Under the pieces are notes generated by a model, which saw nothing but the letters and a program-made list of their open reading frames with translations, searched no databases and was not told the DNA's origin. 64,000 nucleotides of DNA from Druceiella hillmani (Eukaryota > Arthropoda > Insecta > Lepidoptera > Hepialidae). The DNA is taken from the NCBI GenBank assembly GCA_039881145.1, contig JAYKKI010000127.1, positions 3,599,501-3,663,500 on the forward strand, written 5' to 3'. Shown here in pieces: positions 38,101-51,756 of the stretch. Made by a program: the position numbers and the translations under genes. Within the stretch, counting starts at the first letter, position 1; every line of letters begins with the position of its first letter.

Positions 38101-38735
38101 AATGTATATAAATATTTATCTATTTTTTAACTTATTGCACAATTTTGTTAATAACCCCCCAGTTTTGGGTTTTTTGGTAAAGATTGTATACTCCTGATTG
38201 TTACGTAACAGGACGAAGTCATGATTTACTCCGTGATTTGCCTTGAGCGGACACAAACGTCCTTCAGCGCTCATAAATTTTTCAGATTTTATATTGATTA
38301 ATGCAGTATTGCGGGAGATTCCAATAACTATTTAAGAAATGCGATTATGGAGTTGCTTGATGGTCCACGATTTATAATTAATTTTACGTTTAATTTGAAT
38401 TGGTGTGTGTTTCATTTTGTAAGTAACTATAAGTAAATGAGTTTTTATTATTGATTACAATAATTGTTTTATTACGAATAAAAAAAATTGATTACTCAGT
38501 TATGAGTAGTTCTAATGGCAATACAATAAAATGGAACCATCGGACTGCTTCAGTGAAACACAACTGGAAGTTAGGCACTGAACTCGATAATGGAATAGCT
38601 TATCCTAACTGTGTTTGGGCTTCTAATTGTTCTATCATGAAAACTAATAGTTCTATTATGAAACTTGTTCTATTATCTAATTGTTCTATCATGAAACCGT
38701 ATTTGTTATTAAGTATATATTATACTTAAAGAGGG
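35111..38735. other. Gene-free AT-rich insert
   Basis: Part of the DNA unique to unit B. No coding frame, transposon end or match to the other units was recognised. A minor threefold repeat of AATTGTTCTATCATGAAA lies at 38,626-38,697. Confidence 0.45.
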
Positions 38736-38739
38736 TAAA

Positions 38740-38950
38740 AAGTGGGGCGCTTTAAAAAATATTAAGGGTCTCGAATTAATATTATATGAATGAAAATGCT
38801 TAAAATTTCAGTTAAATTTCAAAACAAAATTTAGCAGCTTACTAGAAGTACAAAGAAGCTCAAGAGGTTATTATTAATAAGTATGATTGATGCTCACCCA
38901 TCCTATCACCGACCGATGACTGCATTCATTAACCTCATTGTATTGGCATA
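38740..38950 (-). repeat. Inverted, chimeric copy of unit segments
   Basis: On the minus strand 38,740-38,830 resembles 7,720-7,810 of unit A (ending AAAGCGCCCCAC), and 38,884-38,940 resembles the 5S-like segment at 15,078-15,130 (CGGTCGGTGATAGGATGGGT). In unit A these pieces lie 7 kb apart; here they are adjacent and inverted, just before the BEL/Pao LTR. Confidence 0.6.
38884..38940 (-). ncRNA. 5S rRNA-like segment, inverted copy
   Basis: Shares GGTCGGTGATAGGATGGGTG with 15,098-15,121 and has the same 21-base spacing from the A-box-like hexamer (AATGAA here) to GGATGGGTGA. Pseudogene or SINE relic. Confidence 0.3.
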
Positions 38951-39035
38951 TCTTGAATACATAATTTGAAAACAATAAACAAGTGAAATCGAGGAGCACA
39001 ATACGGTTATGAACCTTTGATTCTGTTAAAAACAG

Positions 39036-39451
39036 TGTTCTCTAAAATATTTCACATTTACAACACGTACCTGCCACATATTATAAAACTCTTTCGGTAA
39101 GCAGTATTTGTAAAGAAGTGGGAAAATTCTAATGCACTTAATATCTATATAATCGAAAGGCCACCATAAAGAGTTTTGCTGTTTATTAGATGCAATAAAA
39201 GGCCAAGTAGCCGTACCCCACCATAGCTTAACAAATTTTAGGCAATAAGGAAAATTTATTTTTAGCACCGATGTTTTTTGTAAAGCTAATAAAATTTGTA
39301 AACGATTCTTCGATCTTGATAGTCAAACAGTTGACACCATATTAATAAACATGACGTATAAAATTATTAATTTTTTGTAAGCGTCTTAATAAAATAAGTT
39401 GCTAGTGTTGTAATAGTATAATAATAATTAAATATTGTTATTTCACCTACA
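39036..39451 (+). repeat. 5' LTR of the BEL/Pao element
   Basis: Begins TGTTCTCTAAAATATTTCAC and ends TATTTCACCTACA. Pairs with 44,489-44,972. Confidence 0.85.
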
Positions 39452-39967
39452 CTTTCCAAAACATGGTCCTTCGAACCGGATAAATACACCGAATTAATTT
39501 TAAAAATACATGGAAACATTCAAGTGACGTAAAGTTATACTGTGTGACAGCAGTAAGCTGTAAATACAATTCATCAAAAACAGTATAAAAATTTGAAGAT
39601 TTAGTACGACGTATCCAATGGTCGGTAAACACAAAGTGCATAAAAAACGTTAACGTGAAAACTTTCAGTCGATGAAGATATGCCAATACACGAGGACAAT
39701 CAAACCGAGGGGCTTGAGCACAACTATACAAACTCCATCCCACCAGAGAAAACGGATGGTTCTCATTACCAACATCGAAGCTAACTCATCTATAGCGAAT
39801 AGAGTAACACGGGTTCAGCCAAAAAGGTCAACATCGCAACAACACAGGTAAGTGAACAAATCTCTTGTCCTTTCCTAAATAATAATCCACCACCTTAAAT
39901 TTGAAAACAATGTATTGTCATTTAACTGTTTAAATCGCGTTGCAATATAGATAAATTAGTTATCAGA

Positions 39968-40830
39968 ATGCCAGATATGGCAATATTAATAAAATTAAAA
40001 AAACAAAGAACTGTACTTAAAACGAAATATGCTAAATTTATCAAGTATATTTACAATGAAGAAAACCATAATAAATATACAAAAATGAAATTGCGTTTAA
40101 AAATATAAGCAGTATACTAGACCCATTTGATGAAATTCAAACAAATATAGATGAACTGGCTAACGAGACTTCGACCGACTTCGATGAATTTGAAAAATTG
40201 TATTACGCACAAATCAGTTGTGGCCAGGACATAACAAGTAAAATGAATCCAATTTTGTTAACATCAGCACAATATATCGCAAGCCCAAATAAAATACATA
40301 ATTGGTTGGCTGTAAGAGATTGCTCTCGTAAAAATAAATGTGCGGTATGTATCAGTATGTATCAATTCGATACATTAAAGTAGATAAATACATAACTCGA
40401 ATACGACGCGACGCGACCTCATCATATAAAACAGCCAAAGGTTGAACTTGTAACCTTTGACGGCTCTTGTGAAAAATGGGTAGATTTCTGTACAAATTTT
40501 AAACGATTCATTCATGACCAATCGTGGCTCTCTGAATTAGAAAAATTCCAATATTTGAGGTTTTTTTTAAAATGCGATGCGGTAGGTGCAATTGAAGCAA
40601 TAAGAGCATCCGAGGAAAATTATTTAGTTGCATGGGAATCGCTGAAAGCCCGTTTCGATAATAAACTCGTGATCATTCAAAATTACGTTTTGCATTACTA
40701 AAATTACCATTATTGTTTAAAATTGTATTTTACCATTATTCTCAAATTACCATATTTCTTTAAATTATCATTCGATTAACTCATATGCGATCTTTAAAAT
40801 CATTAGGCGAACCCGTTGAGCAGCGGGGCT
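39968..40830 (+). pseudogene. BEL/Pao gag remnant
   Basis: Starts at ATG 39,968 with a basic stretch (LIKLKKQRTVLKTKYAKF), typical of the start of Pao-type Gag. A later frame gives DPFDEIQTNIDEL and YYAQISCGQDI, then 40,440-40,680 gives the conserved core seen as FDGSCEKWVDFCTNF, EKFQYLRFFLKCDA and YLVAWESLKARFDNK (DUF1759 type). The segment near 40,790 gives RSLKSLGEPVEQ. Frames change at least twice and stops occur (for example near 40,108 and 40,381). The zinc-knuckle part is not seen. In an intact element this protein forms the particle; here it is dead. Confidence 0.85.
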
Positions 40831-40840
40831 CATTATTAAT

Positions 40841-43800
40841 TTGCATTCTCACATCAAAATCGATCAAACACACACACAGAATGACAAGACTGCTAATGCA
40901 TGTTTAAATATTGAACACCATAGTAGTGAATACAAATGGTTAGAGAGAGATAGGTCAGATAAACGCGTTCTCAAAATACTTCACAATATAAAATTCATGG
41001 ATCCAAAATTTTACGAAGAGAGCAAAACTGATGCATTACTCGGCGCCGAAATATTTTATGAACTCGTATGCGCTGGAAATATAGAAATTCCAGGACAAAG
41101 GCACTAGTCTATAAAACAAAATTAAGCTGAATAATTTCTGAAAAAATAGGCAACAATGAAAAAATATAAAAAAATAATGACTGATAATGTTTAACTCACT
41201 ACATAAAAGCGTATCAAAATTTTGGGAAATGAAGGAGGTAGAAAAAAGGATATTTTTATCTGAGGAAGAATATCAAGTAGAAGAACATTTTAAACTCACC
41301 ACTCGACGATAAAATATGTTACGGCGATACAATGTTCGTCTACTATTTAATGGGAAAATTGGAAATCTAGGGGAATCATACATAAGCTCCGAGAAACAAT
41401 TCTAAGCATTAGAGAAAAACTCAATAAAAATCAGAGTTAAAAAAACAATATATTGCAGATATGCGTGAAGCTATCACACTAGGACACATGAAACGTATGG
41501 ATTCACAGGAAACTAAAGAACAGCACTGATTCCTACCACATCATCCCGTATTTAAAAAATCGAGCTGAACCAATACAACTAAAAGGTATAAACAAACAAA
41601 AGGTATAAACAAATTCACCTTGACGAGCAAGATATTTACTTTTATGACGAGAAAGTGATAACAATAAGTTACAAATATTCACGATCCTGGTAGTTTTATT
41701 TGGCCATGCGTCGGCACCACATTCAGCTAGACGCATACTCATCCAATTAGCTGAGGATGAACGTTCAAGATTTCCAACGGCCAGTGAAATTCCGAAACAC
41801 GTCTACAACAAAGACGATGTAATGAAAGGAATAGATACTAATAAAGATACAAAAAACTTACACAAGGCGCTCATTGAGCTGACGGAGGCAGGGGATCGAT
41901 GTCCACTTTACAAGAGTATTGTAAAGTGGACATCGAACAACTCTGAAATTATGGAAACTGTAGTCTAAGAACCTGCTGACATAAATCTATTTACTAAGAA
42001 TATGTCTCAAACAAAAGCGTTAGGCATTCAATGGAATCGAAGAAATGACGAAATTACATACAAGGAGAAAGATGAGATAAATCTAACGTTCACTAAACGT
42101 CACGTCTTATCAAACATTCCGTGAATTTATGATCCAATCGGTCTGAAGACCCAGTAATAGTTTGTGCGAAAATGCTTCTGCAAAAATTGGTAAGCAACGC
42201 TGGATGGGGTGATTTATTACCTTAAGAAATACAGACCTCTTGTATGACGACTCAACAACAATTATCGATCCTAAATAAAATCACATTTTCAATAAAAGTC
42301 ATAATAGAAAATGCTCAGCGGGTTGAAATTAATGAATTCTGTGAAGCTAGTGAAAAGGCATACCGTGCATGGATTTATTTGAGATCTACAGACAACACCG
42401 GAGAAATATTTACTTGCCTATTATGTTCAAAAAATCGAATTGCCCCATTAAAAACAATATCTTTACCTGCGTTGGAACTACGTGCAGCATTACTACTCTC
42501 TTAACTCCTAAAAACTGTCTTGCCTGACCTTTGTCGAACAATTAGCGAAGTCTTTTTGTGATCTGATTCATCCATTGTTTTGCCATGAATTAATATACAG
42601 CCATATATATATAAACGATTGTTGCCAATCGGGTTTCAGAAATTAGAAACTCAACAAAAACGATGCATTGGAGACATACGCCATCTCAGAAGAAAATGGC
42701 AAACGTTCTTCCAGGCGGACAACTACCATTGAAATTCAAAAATAATAATCACTGGAAAACAGGTCCAGTAAACATTATAGTCTATGTGGTACCATTAACA
42801 GAATTAAAACCAATAAATACGACTACCATCATAAACTCGAATTCGTTTTTAATTAAATACTCGTCACTCCATAAACTCAAACGCGTTCTAGTATATATAT
42901 ATTGCGATTTAAAAACAATACCATGAAACGCCAGCCTAAATATGTTAGATACCTCACAACGAAAGAGTTAGACTTGGCGTGAAATTTGATAATAAAAATG
43001 ACCAAACAAGAATATTTTAAGAACAAAATTAAACAATTATCCACTATAATGCCGCTTAGTTCTAACAAAAAAAATCGGGCATTAAATTCATTATTTAGCC
43101 ACAGATGGACTTATTCGTGTAGGTGGCAGATTAAAGAATTCAACATTTTTATACTCTCGTAAGTTCCCAATTATTACTTACCTACTTACCTAAGACACAT
43201 CACGTTACTGACTATTACTCTTACTTACCTAAGACACATCACGTTACTGACTTCCTTATACTCGAAAAACACGTTCTAAATTTACATAGCAGAGTACAAG
43301 CAACTATGAATGCAGTGAAATAAAAATACTGGCCCATTAGCTGTAAAAATGCAACAAAGTCAATTATCAGAAAATAGGTAACTTGTTTTAAGGCAAAACC
43401 GATTAATTGCCCTTATTGCATGGGCGATCTTCCGAGCAGTAGAGTCACACAAACTAAAATGCTGGAATCACTATTGTGGACCATTTCATATTAAAGAAAA
43501 AACATGAAAACCGTGGGAAAATAAAAATATATGCCTGCATATTTACATGTTATGCAACTAAAGCGGTTCACATTGTATTAGATCCGACTTAAGAACTGAC
43601 GCATAATTGCTAGTATGGACAAAATTTAAATTCTGATAACGCAACCAATTTCTTTGATGAAAAAAATGAAATAGACAGCTTGAAAAATTTAATTCAGTAT
43701 TGGCATTCATAATATCAGCATAATACAATTTGTCAATTATAAATAGGCATACATAATAAAGAGGCACAAAAAAGGGACACACACTTTATACCTCCAAGAT

Positions 43801-44345
43801 CGCTACATTTTGGTGGACTGTGGGAGGCCGCCGTAAAATAATTCAAGACTCATTTCGTACGAACAATAGGCGCTAAACTGTTCACCTAGAAAGAGTTAGA
43901 GACATACGGGGTAGAAATCGAGGAAATCCTTAAATCGAAACAACTCCTTAATCGGAAGACCTCAATGACATTCAAGCCCTTACTGTCGCACACTTGCCCA
44001 TAGGAGATACATTCACAAGCATTCCTGATCCAAATTCACAGTTCACGCAATTAAGCGACTGACAATCTGTCAATATATTCAATACATTAAATAACACTTT
44101 TGGAAAAGATTGTACAAGGAGTACTTAAATTAACTGATGGTCCGTAACAAATGGCAGGGTAAAAAATATAATCAAATAAGAACCGGTGAACTAGTTTTGC
44201 TGAAAGAAGACAAGGTAACTTCTTTACTTTTTGCCCAATTGGACGCATCATCGGCGTTCATCCAGGAGACGATAGCGAAGTTCATGTTATCACCACGGCA
44301 CATTCACGATTACGATTTACATATTACGATCTGTACCCCGAATAG
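40841..44345 (+). pseudogene. BEL/Pao pol remnant
   Basis: The order fits Pao-type Pol. Protease tail at 40,970-41,100 (MDPKFYEESKTDALLGAEIF). Linker and start of reverse transcriptase at 41,210-41,550 (FWEMKEVEKRIFLSEEEYQ). Catalytic region with the Asp pair at 41,808-41,830 (VYNKDDVMKGID, in place of a YVDD-like motif). RNase H at 42,300-42,500 (KNRIAPLKTISLPALELRAA). Integrase from about 42,660 to 43,900, with HRWTYSCRWQ, KPINCPYCMGDLPSSR and HFGGLWEAAVK. A C-terminal domain at 44,140-44,340 ends in a DLYPE stretch. A 38-bp tandem duplication lies at 43,184-43,252. Stops and shifts occur throughout. Confidence 0.85.
43184..43252 (+). repeat. 38-bp tandem duplication in the integrase region
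   Basis: CTTACCTAAGACACATCACG recurs after 38 bases. It shifts the integrase frame. Confidence 0.85.
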
Positions 44346-44488
44346 CTTGTTTACCTATAACTTAATTATTGATAAATGTAATTAATAATTTTGAGAATAT
44401 GTATAATTCAAATAACAAAATTAAACTTTACGTTTTTTATTTCATTTAATGAACGTGGCTCGTTCAAAGCAGGCGGTAAGTTAAGAAT

Positions 44489-44972
44489 TGCATTCTCTGA
44501 AATATTTCAAATTTACAACGCGGACCTTCCACATATCGTGAAACTATCTTGGTAAACTGTATTTGTAAAGAAATGAGAAAACCCTAATGCGTCTCATATC
44601 TGTATAAACTGAAAGGCTACCATAAACATGTATTGTCTCACATTATGTATTCTCTTCGCCAGTTTTGCTGTTTATTAGGCACAATAAAAGGGATTGAGTA
44701 CTCGAAAGCGGGCCAAGTAGCCGCTCCATCACGACGTTAGAAGAAATTTTTAGCCAATAAGATAATTTTACTTTAAACACCGATATTTTTGTAAAGCTAA
44801 CAAAATGTTTAAACGACATTTCGATCTTGGTAGTCAAACAGTTAACACCGTTTTAATAAATATCACAAATTCAAAATTTGTGTCAAATAATAATTTTTTA
44901 TGAGCATCTTAATAAAATATATAGCTAGTATTTTAAGTCTAATAATAATTAGGTATCGTTATTTCACCTATA
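44489..44972 (+). repeat. 3' LTR of the BEL/Pao element
   Basis: Begins TGCATTCTCTGAAATATTTC and ends TATTTCACCTATA. Longer than the 5' LTR because of two insertions (about 35 and 20 bases) near 44,630-44,720. Confidence 0.85.
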
Positions 44973-45179
44973 CGCCCCATAACAGATTCTTATTTTACTA
45001 AACTGCATTTAAAATCTATATGCCGACCTTTAATAACGATTATATGTTTCCAACCTATTGCAATCGTTTAATAGAAATTATAGTGACTGACTCTAAGGTT
45101 ATTTTTTTGTTATATTAATTAGGATTGGTGCACTGAGCAGGAAAATATTTGTACGAAAAGAATAATCTTAAAGTTCACT

Positions 45180-45460
45180 CCATTCTGAATATTTGAAAAT
45201 ATTCTCCATTTCTAATCAAAGTATAACCCCAAAATATTATTCTGTTCTAAGCACAGTATAATCTCAACATATTCTCTATATCTTATCACAGTATATTTTT
45301 GAAATATTCTCCATGATGAATATCCAAAAATATTCTTTATGACAAATATCTCAAAATATTGCGTAATGAATATATTCAAATATCCCTGTTTCTAATCACT
45401 ATATGATATCAAAACATTATTCTCCATGATGAATATTTCAAAATATTCTCTACTTACTTA
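45180..45460. repeat. Degenerate tandem repeat with ATATTCTCCAT theme
   Basis: ATATTCTCCATGATGAATAT and variants recur irregularly about every 27-60 bases, for example at 45,298 and 45,418. Confidence 0.65.
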
Positions 45461-47274
45461 TATACCGCATGCGCTTTGAAGACACTTTTGCACTGAACCT
45501 GCAGTATTTTTTAGCAAATTGCGGTTATTTTGTCCTAATGTGAAAATAAAGATGAAAATCTCAAGCATATCAATGAGGGATTTATCGCAAGACTGTCATC
45601 AAGGATTACTTTTTACTTAAATATTTAATTTAAACATGAAGAATTGCGATTTTTGCAAAAGTGACAAAATTAAACCACATTAATAACAAAAATAGGAAAT
45701 ATTCCAAGCCCCTTTGTAAGGTAATAGTGTAAAAAAATATCAAATACCAAAAGGAAACCGACGAAAATGGCCTTTCGCTACATAAACAGATTTTAACTTT
45801 TATAAAAACTGGTATTCTTTAGAATATTCAAAATCAAATTTTTCAGCGATTGACAACAGTTGTGTATGGGGGATAAAACGGGACATTATCTGCATTTTTT
45901 TCGTCTTAATGATTCGAGAAGTTCCGTAGAAATTAGATTTAAAAAACTGTATTGCAAAATGATCCGACTTTCGATTAATAAAAGTTCAAAATTTCTAATT
46001 AACTAATTGATGATTTAAACAAATATTGAAAAGATTTTTTTCATATTTTCAACGTAAGAGTGTCGTTTTTATCCCTGTTACTTTCGGAGCCAAAATCAGC
46101 TTCCTGTGTTTTCAATTATTTCCAAATTTAATGGCCACTGACTTATAAAAATGTATTTAAATTCAGTCCGAAATATCAATTTCAAGTCATTTTCTGTATG
46201 AGTTGTTAATAGGTCGATAACTTCATTTCCTTTTGAAAAAGTTCTCGTTAAAAAATGCATGATAATATATTGCTCTTTAATATATGGCTACAGAGCATGT
46301 CAATTCCCTTCTTATTACATCACAACCACTCTAATCTTCTCCTTGACCGCCGAGATTTATCCTCGAATGTGCAATTTATTTAATAACTTAATAATGACAA
46401 CGAAAATATTGTTATGTTTTATTCCAGGGCCACATTTTATGCCCGTATAAAAACAATTTTATTTACCTATGCTTCGAACAGACCTTCCATAGATATATTA
46501 TGTCCGTCACGTTTACGCCGTTCCCGTGAAGAATTGTTATTTTAGATGTCTCCGTTTTCTGCATCTCTACGATTTTGCTTAACTTTGGACGACGTTTTTC
46601 ATAATGATTTAATTATTACTAACTAACCTATTTGATGAATAATAACACATATATCCAATCAACGAAAACATACATGTAAAAATTAGTATAGACAACATTT
46701 TTAAAAAATCTTTTTATTCGCTTGTACACAATTGCTTTTGCTTGTTTATTAATATTAATGAAACATAATTTGATATCCATTGCACGTAGACTTCTGGTAA
46801 GTTTCTGTACACATTTAAATAAATCTTTCCGAGTTGAACGCGTTTATTTACAGCGCTTTCGTTTTAATACATATTTATGCAGTATTTTTATATTACACCA
46901 AATGTTTACATCACATTCTTCGTTCTCATTTGTATTATATTTCCATTATTTATTTATTTACATTTATTCAGATTAAATACACGATATGTTTAAACAACAA
47001 GTTTCTTTATTTCGTTGTTGTTTGAATATTCTTTGTACATTTATAAAGATACGGAAAATTTATCTAAGGTTAGCTTTAAGTTTGAAATGAGTTATGTGGC
47101 TCTAAATAAGATGTAAAAAATTTTTTGATTGTAGATAATTTTAAAACTGTAGCAAATGAAAGCTATAATTCGATTTTTATCAGTTTTTATATTTCTTAGA
47201 GCATTTGTAAGGATACAAGGTATCTAGTGATTTTGTAATTTTCTTCATGTTTCTTTATTATTTATACTCCCAGC

Positions 47275-47492
47275 CTGCATACATGCGCTTGCACGCATAC
47301 GCCTGCACGCACGCACGCACACACACACATGCTCGCACGCACGCACGCTTATACGCACGCACGTACGCACGCACGCAAGCACGCACACGGGCACGCACAC
47401 GCGTCCTCGTGCACGCGCACACGCATGCACGTGCTCACCCACGCACGCACGCCCGCATGCCCGCAGGCACGCATGCACGCACGCACGCTCAA
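47275..47492. repeat. GC-rich (CACG)n-type microsatellite
   Basis: About 215 bases of CACG, CGCA and CACA variants. It produces long His-Ala-Arg-Thr or Cys-Val-Arg-Ala frames on both strands, which are not genes. Confidence 0.95.
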
Positions 47493-49379
47493 CGATATTA
47501 TTATATTTTCTCAAAGGAAATCTCGCGTGAGTTTAGGTCACTGCTGAGCATAGTCCTCGAAAATTTGATTCCGGGCCACTCGCACCCAATGGCTTTTACG
47601 TCAAGCATCTCCTCGCGCGCGATCGCTATTTGAGGACCTTTCTTTCCCAAAGGATATTACTAATCATATTTCGTAAAGAGGATTTTTAAGGTTTCTGTAA
47701 TTATTTTTCACACGCTCATAACACTAACGAAAACGACTGTGAAACAAATCCAAAAAATTATTTTGACAGACACTATTTTGATTTCACTTTGTAAAGATTC
47801 CCTTAGCAGTAGACGCTTTTCAGTATTTAAAAGAAAACAGAAGAAAAGAGAAAGAAATAAAATGTTTTACAATATTTGACGTACTCGTAATTTCCCATAT
47901 TGTACTTAAATCAATAAAATCAAGTGCGCCACAGTAATATAAAAATTATAACGCTAACCGATTATTAGTAAAACAAATTTATTCAATGGTAGAATAAGAG
48001 CAAACTCAACGTTAGAAAGGTTCATATAAAAAATTACACTAAAAAACCTAAAAAAACAATTTCCAACGTCCGATTAGAGACAAGTCTTTTGTAAAATCGA
48101 AGTTCATTTTTTCCACAAGAATCGCCGTTTAGAATTTAATCGACCAGAGAGAAATATATATTGCGGAATTATTACATCAAAAATATATTTCTATTGTCAC
48201 AATATCTACCGATATTCGCTTCGCCGTAACATTATATTTTAGTGTTCGAAAACAATAAAACGAAGGACAAAATTTCAAACACTGAAGGAAAACGTATTGG
48301 ATAAATGGAAAAGCACTTTCCACTATATTTTCAACGCCAAGAAATTGCTTGAATTATAATTTCTGTGCTAGATAATATATTCAAAAAAAATTCCATAGTT
48401 GTACAAAACACTTATAACTAAATTTTACGACACCCAAAGGAAAACCAAAAGCTTTACATAATATAGTAAAGTTTAATAGGCAACTCACAATAGAAAGTTT
48501 TCACGTTCAAAGAATTGATTTACTTTAATTTTACTTTACTCTGCACCCATTATACCTCAAAAGGAAAAACGAACCCCTTGAGAGGTCACTCATTTGTCTG
48601 TTTGTTATAGCGATTTTTCTAAAAAACTGCCTAACGTAAAAACTTGAAATTTGGCATAATAGTAGAACATAACTGACACATATCACAAACGCACCACATA
48701 CAAATTATTTTTCGGATAAATTCAGCACCTGAAAAAATGTTTGCTTCATACACAGTGTGGTGCATGGCTTGAAAGGACTAATAACACAGGTCTAAAAATT
48801 TCAGAAGCTCACACAAAAGTTGTAGGCAAGTTGTAACCATTAGCCTTGATCTCATAATTTTTCAAATATCTGTCTACGGAAACATCGTAGCGCGGATCTA
48901 CTCATGCTTGAGAGGTTTTATCAACTATGCAATCCGCAAGGTATAGTAAATACCTTTCAATTAAGCAATGAACGAAATATTACTTAAGAAATTAGTAGTA
49001 CAAAAACATTCAATAAGTACTAAATTAATACTAAAACGTTTAATAAATTTTATTCCCACCCTTATGAACTGTAGTCGACTACATACTCACTTTTTTAATA
49101 ATTTAAATTTTCGTTGGAAGCAATATGGCGTCGTGTGATTTTATTGCAAATTAATGAGAAATGCTCTTATGCTTAATAACATGAATTCTCAAAATCTCCG
49201 TTTTAATATTAGTTAGCTCACTATATTTTTACTTTATCTCTATGATATTTGTATTGATCCCAAAGAAAATTATGTTTCCTCGTTTTACAAACATCTTTTA
49301 TTTGACATAAAAGTTCCTCATTTTGGCCGCCAAAATTTCCTCTATTGGAACGTATTCATATAAATCGATAACTAAATGT

Positions 49380-49610
49380 CAGTTTGACCGCCAGCATCCC
49401 GCTAAAACGTGATCAGACGGAACTGTCGAAACAAGGCGCACGGGCAGAAAATGTCGGACTGCATAGGGTGGAAAGGGATGCGAGAGTTAAAAAAGTGGCG
49501 TGTGATATTGAAAAGCTCGTATGACAAGCGGTTTCTAGATAGTATGTTGATCAATACTCATTAGCCCAAAAAATTGCTCTTCCTTCACTGGTTTTCGGTT
49601 TCGATAATGA
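49380..49610. other. GC-richer conserved block (unit B)
   Basis: Counterpart of 12,735-12,960; shares CCAGCATCCCGCTAAA-like and CTGTCGAAAC phrases. Confidence 0.45.
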
Positions 49611-51700
49611 CTCGTTTATGTGACGACGTAATGTTTACATGTTTATGTGCAGACGTGATGTGTAATATTTACATTTGACATGACATTACTCAGTCGGGCA
49701 CGCTTTTTCTGATATTGTAATAATGAAAATGATATTAAGAAAAATAGTAACAGACATATAAGTGTTCACGTATATGTTTACCTGCTTTGTTATGATTATG
49801 GGCGTAGCCTTAATTTTTTTCTCCTTTTACTATCTTAAGGAATATGCCATATATTTATTGCAAAGTACAATACACACGCATAAAACAGAAATGCTGAAAA
49901 CCAGCATTTTTAATCCGTTTCCAACGAACAAAATAATTTTATCGAAAAAGTAGTGAAATCTAGGCTAACTTTTTTAGCCTATTAAAGGTAACTTTCAAAA
50001 AAATGATGCACTTTATTAAAAGTATCACAAAGAAGATTAAAACTTATATTAATGGAGATAGGATTTTTAGAAATGCTTTTGGTCAGGCTGAAATATTTTA
50101 AATAACTTAAATCAATACATGTGATAAATCGAAGTCTCTCGCCGCATTTATCTGTCAGTATATGCGCCATTTTCTCACCAAGTAAACTGATTTTGTTCCA
50201 GTGTTATTAGTGGATGTAGTGATCCACACATAAGATTCAAATTATAATTTGTAAACGTTTTATGTAAATTATCCGATCTTGTTGATGAATTTCGATGAAA
50301 TCTGAAGAAAATCATAAGTTAAAAAAGATATGTTAATGTGCGCTACTTAAATCCTTACAGGAATATGTAAAGAACGTATAACAATATTGTTCTTATATAG
50401 TTCTGCAATATATTGTGGCACAGAGTTTTTAAATGTTCGACATAAAATCCACAATAAGTGATTTATAAAAAATATCTGCCTACCCATGGAAACCGACGCT
50501 AATATATAGATTAACAAAATCGCTGAATGGGGCGGTAGAAAAGGCAAAAAAACGCATTGGTTTATATAAATAAACCAACATTTAAAATAAATCGAAAAAT
50601 GCGGAGTTGGCGTCTTCATCATCACTTATTTTTCTTTCGCGAAACTTATTTTTCCTTTTTCAGAAGAAATAGCGGTTACGGGGGGCAAGTCTGGGCTGTA
50701 AGGTAAATGTTGCAATATTTGAAAGTTGCACTTATGAAAGGTAGATAACTCTTGTGTGCCGGTGCATCATACAAAATAGCACACTTTCATTAATTTCTCT
50801 CGTCTTTTCTCCTTCATGGCATCTTTAAGGCAATAGATCAACGTGATACTTTTTCCTTATAGAAACATCTTTATCGTTTATGTCAATGAACTTTTCCGGC
50901 CAATTACGAAAACTTGAACTACTCATCGGGTGGGATAACGTTTATAGCTACCGCGCTACCTGCTTGAATTCAGACTCGTATTAATGAACCCATATTTTAT
51001 TAACCTAGCAAATCGGCTTTTCTCCATGGTCCATTATTTCTTTCATAATGAGTTGCTAGACCGATGGTAGCTCAGAGTTTTATGACAAAATTAAGCTGAA
51101 ACTTATTATATATACTCATAATGAGTATTTCATTAGCGATTAAATTAATAAGCAATCCCCACCCTTCGAAACGTTCCCCAAACTTTTTTACCCACCTGCG
51201 TATTTAGAAATATTGAGTAAACAAATTATTGGAATATAAACCAGAGCTGTGGGTAAATGAATGTGTAAATCCGAATACGATATAAATGAGAGTTCACGAA
51301 AAGTTCCAGAAAAGTTTCCTCACTTGCTATATAATTTCAACATAAAAATAAATAACGTTTGATTCAAATATCTACCAACAGCTGTATACAATGTTTACGA
51401 GAGGGAACGCCCATATTTCTATCTGTCGCTATTTGTACGTCAACGCATTCTCACTATCCACTCTACTTAAAAACTAGCAGTGTCGACAGAGTCTTTTAGT
51501 ACTATGACATAGTATAGACGTGTTGTGTACACCTCATTCATTTCACTAGTCTTAGAAACAAACATTAGAAAAATGTGTAATGTCTTACACCATCTCAATT
51601 ATGTAAATTTATTGCCGATACTCCTATATTATATTACATCTATGGATATATACGATGAGGGACGTGTAACCGAGTGTTACTCATTGAGTTTACGCTATTA

Positions 51701-51756
51701 ATGAGATCAAGTAAAGCACGCACCGGTCGGTGATTGGACGGGTGATCATCAAGCAC
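51701..51756 (+). ncRNA. 5S rRNA-like segment (unit B)
   Basis: AAGTAA, 21 bases, then GGACGGGTGAT: the same spacing as at 15,078 with three changes in the boxes. Pseudogene or SINE relic. Confidence 0.3.

Larger units (their letters stand above)
39036..44972 (+). mobile_element. BEL/Pao LTR retrotransposon, decayed
   Basis: About 5.9 kb with two diverged LTRs enclosing gag and pol remains in the order gag, protease, reverse transcriptase, RNase H, integrase, all on the plus strand, as in BEL/Pao elements. Many stops and frameshifts interrupt the frames, and a segment between gag and protease is missing. Just inside the 5' LTR, TGGTCCTTCGAACC (39,464) is a candidate primer-binding site. By eye the LTRs agree at about four in five positions, so the insertion is old. 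Clear target-site duplications were not seen. It is found only in unit B. Confidence 0.9.
44973..48690. other. Gene-free AT-rich insert, right part
   Basis: Rest of the DNA unique to unit B. Contains a degenerate tandem repeat, a GC-rich microsatellite with a GC-richer tail (to about 47,640), and a dispersed repeat piece at 48,555-48,660. No gene recognised; frames at 46,259-47,025 have no support. Confidence 0.45.

Noticed and set aside
47245..47633. His-Ala-Arg-Thr and Cys-Val-Arg-Ala rich frames up to 128 codons
   Set aside because: They come from the (CACG)n microsatellite, are open on both strands and have no non-repeat domain.
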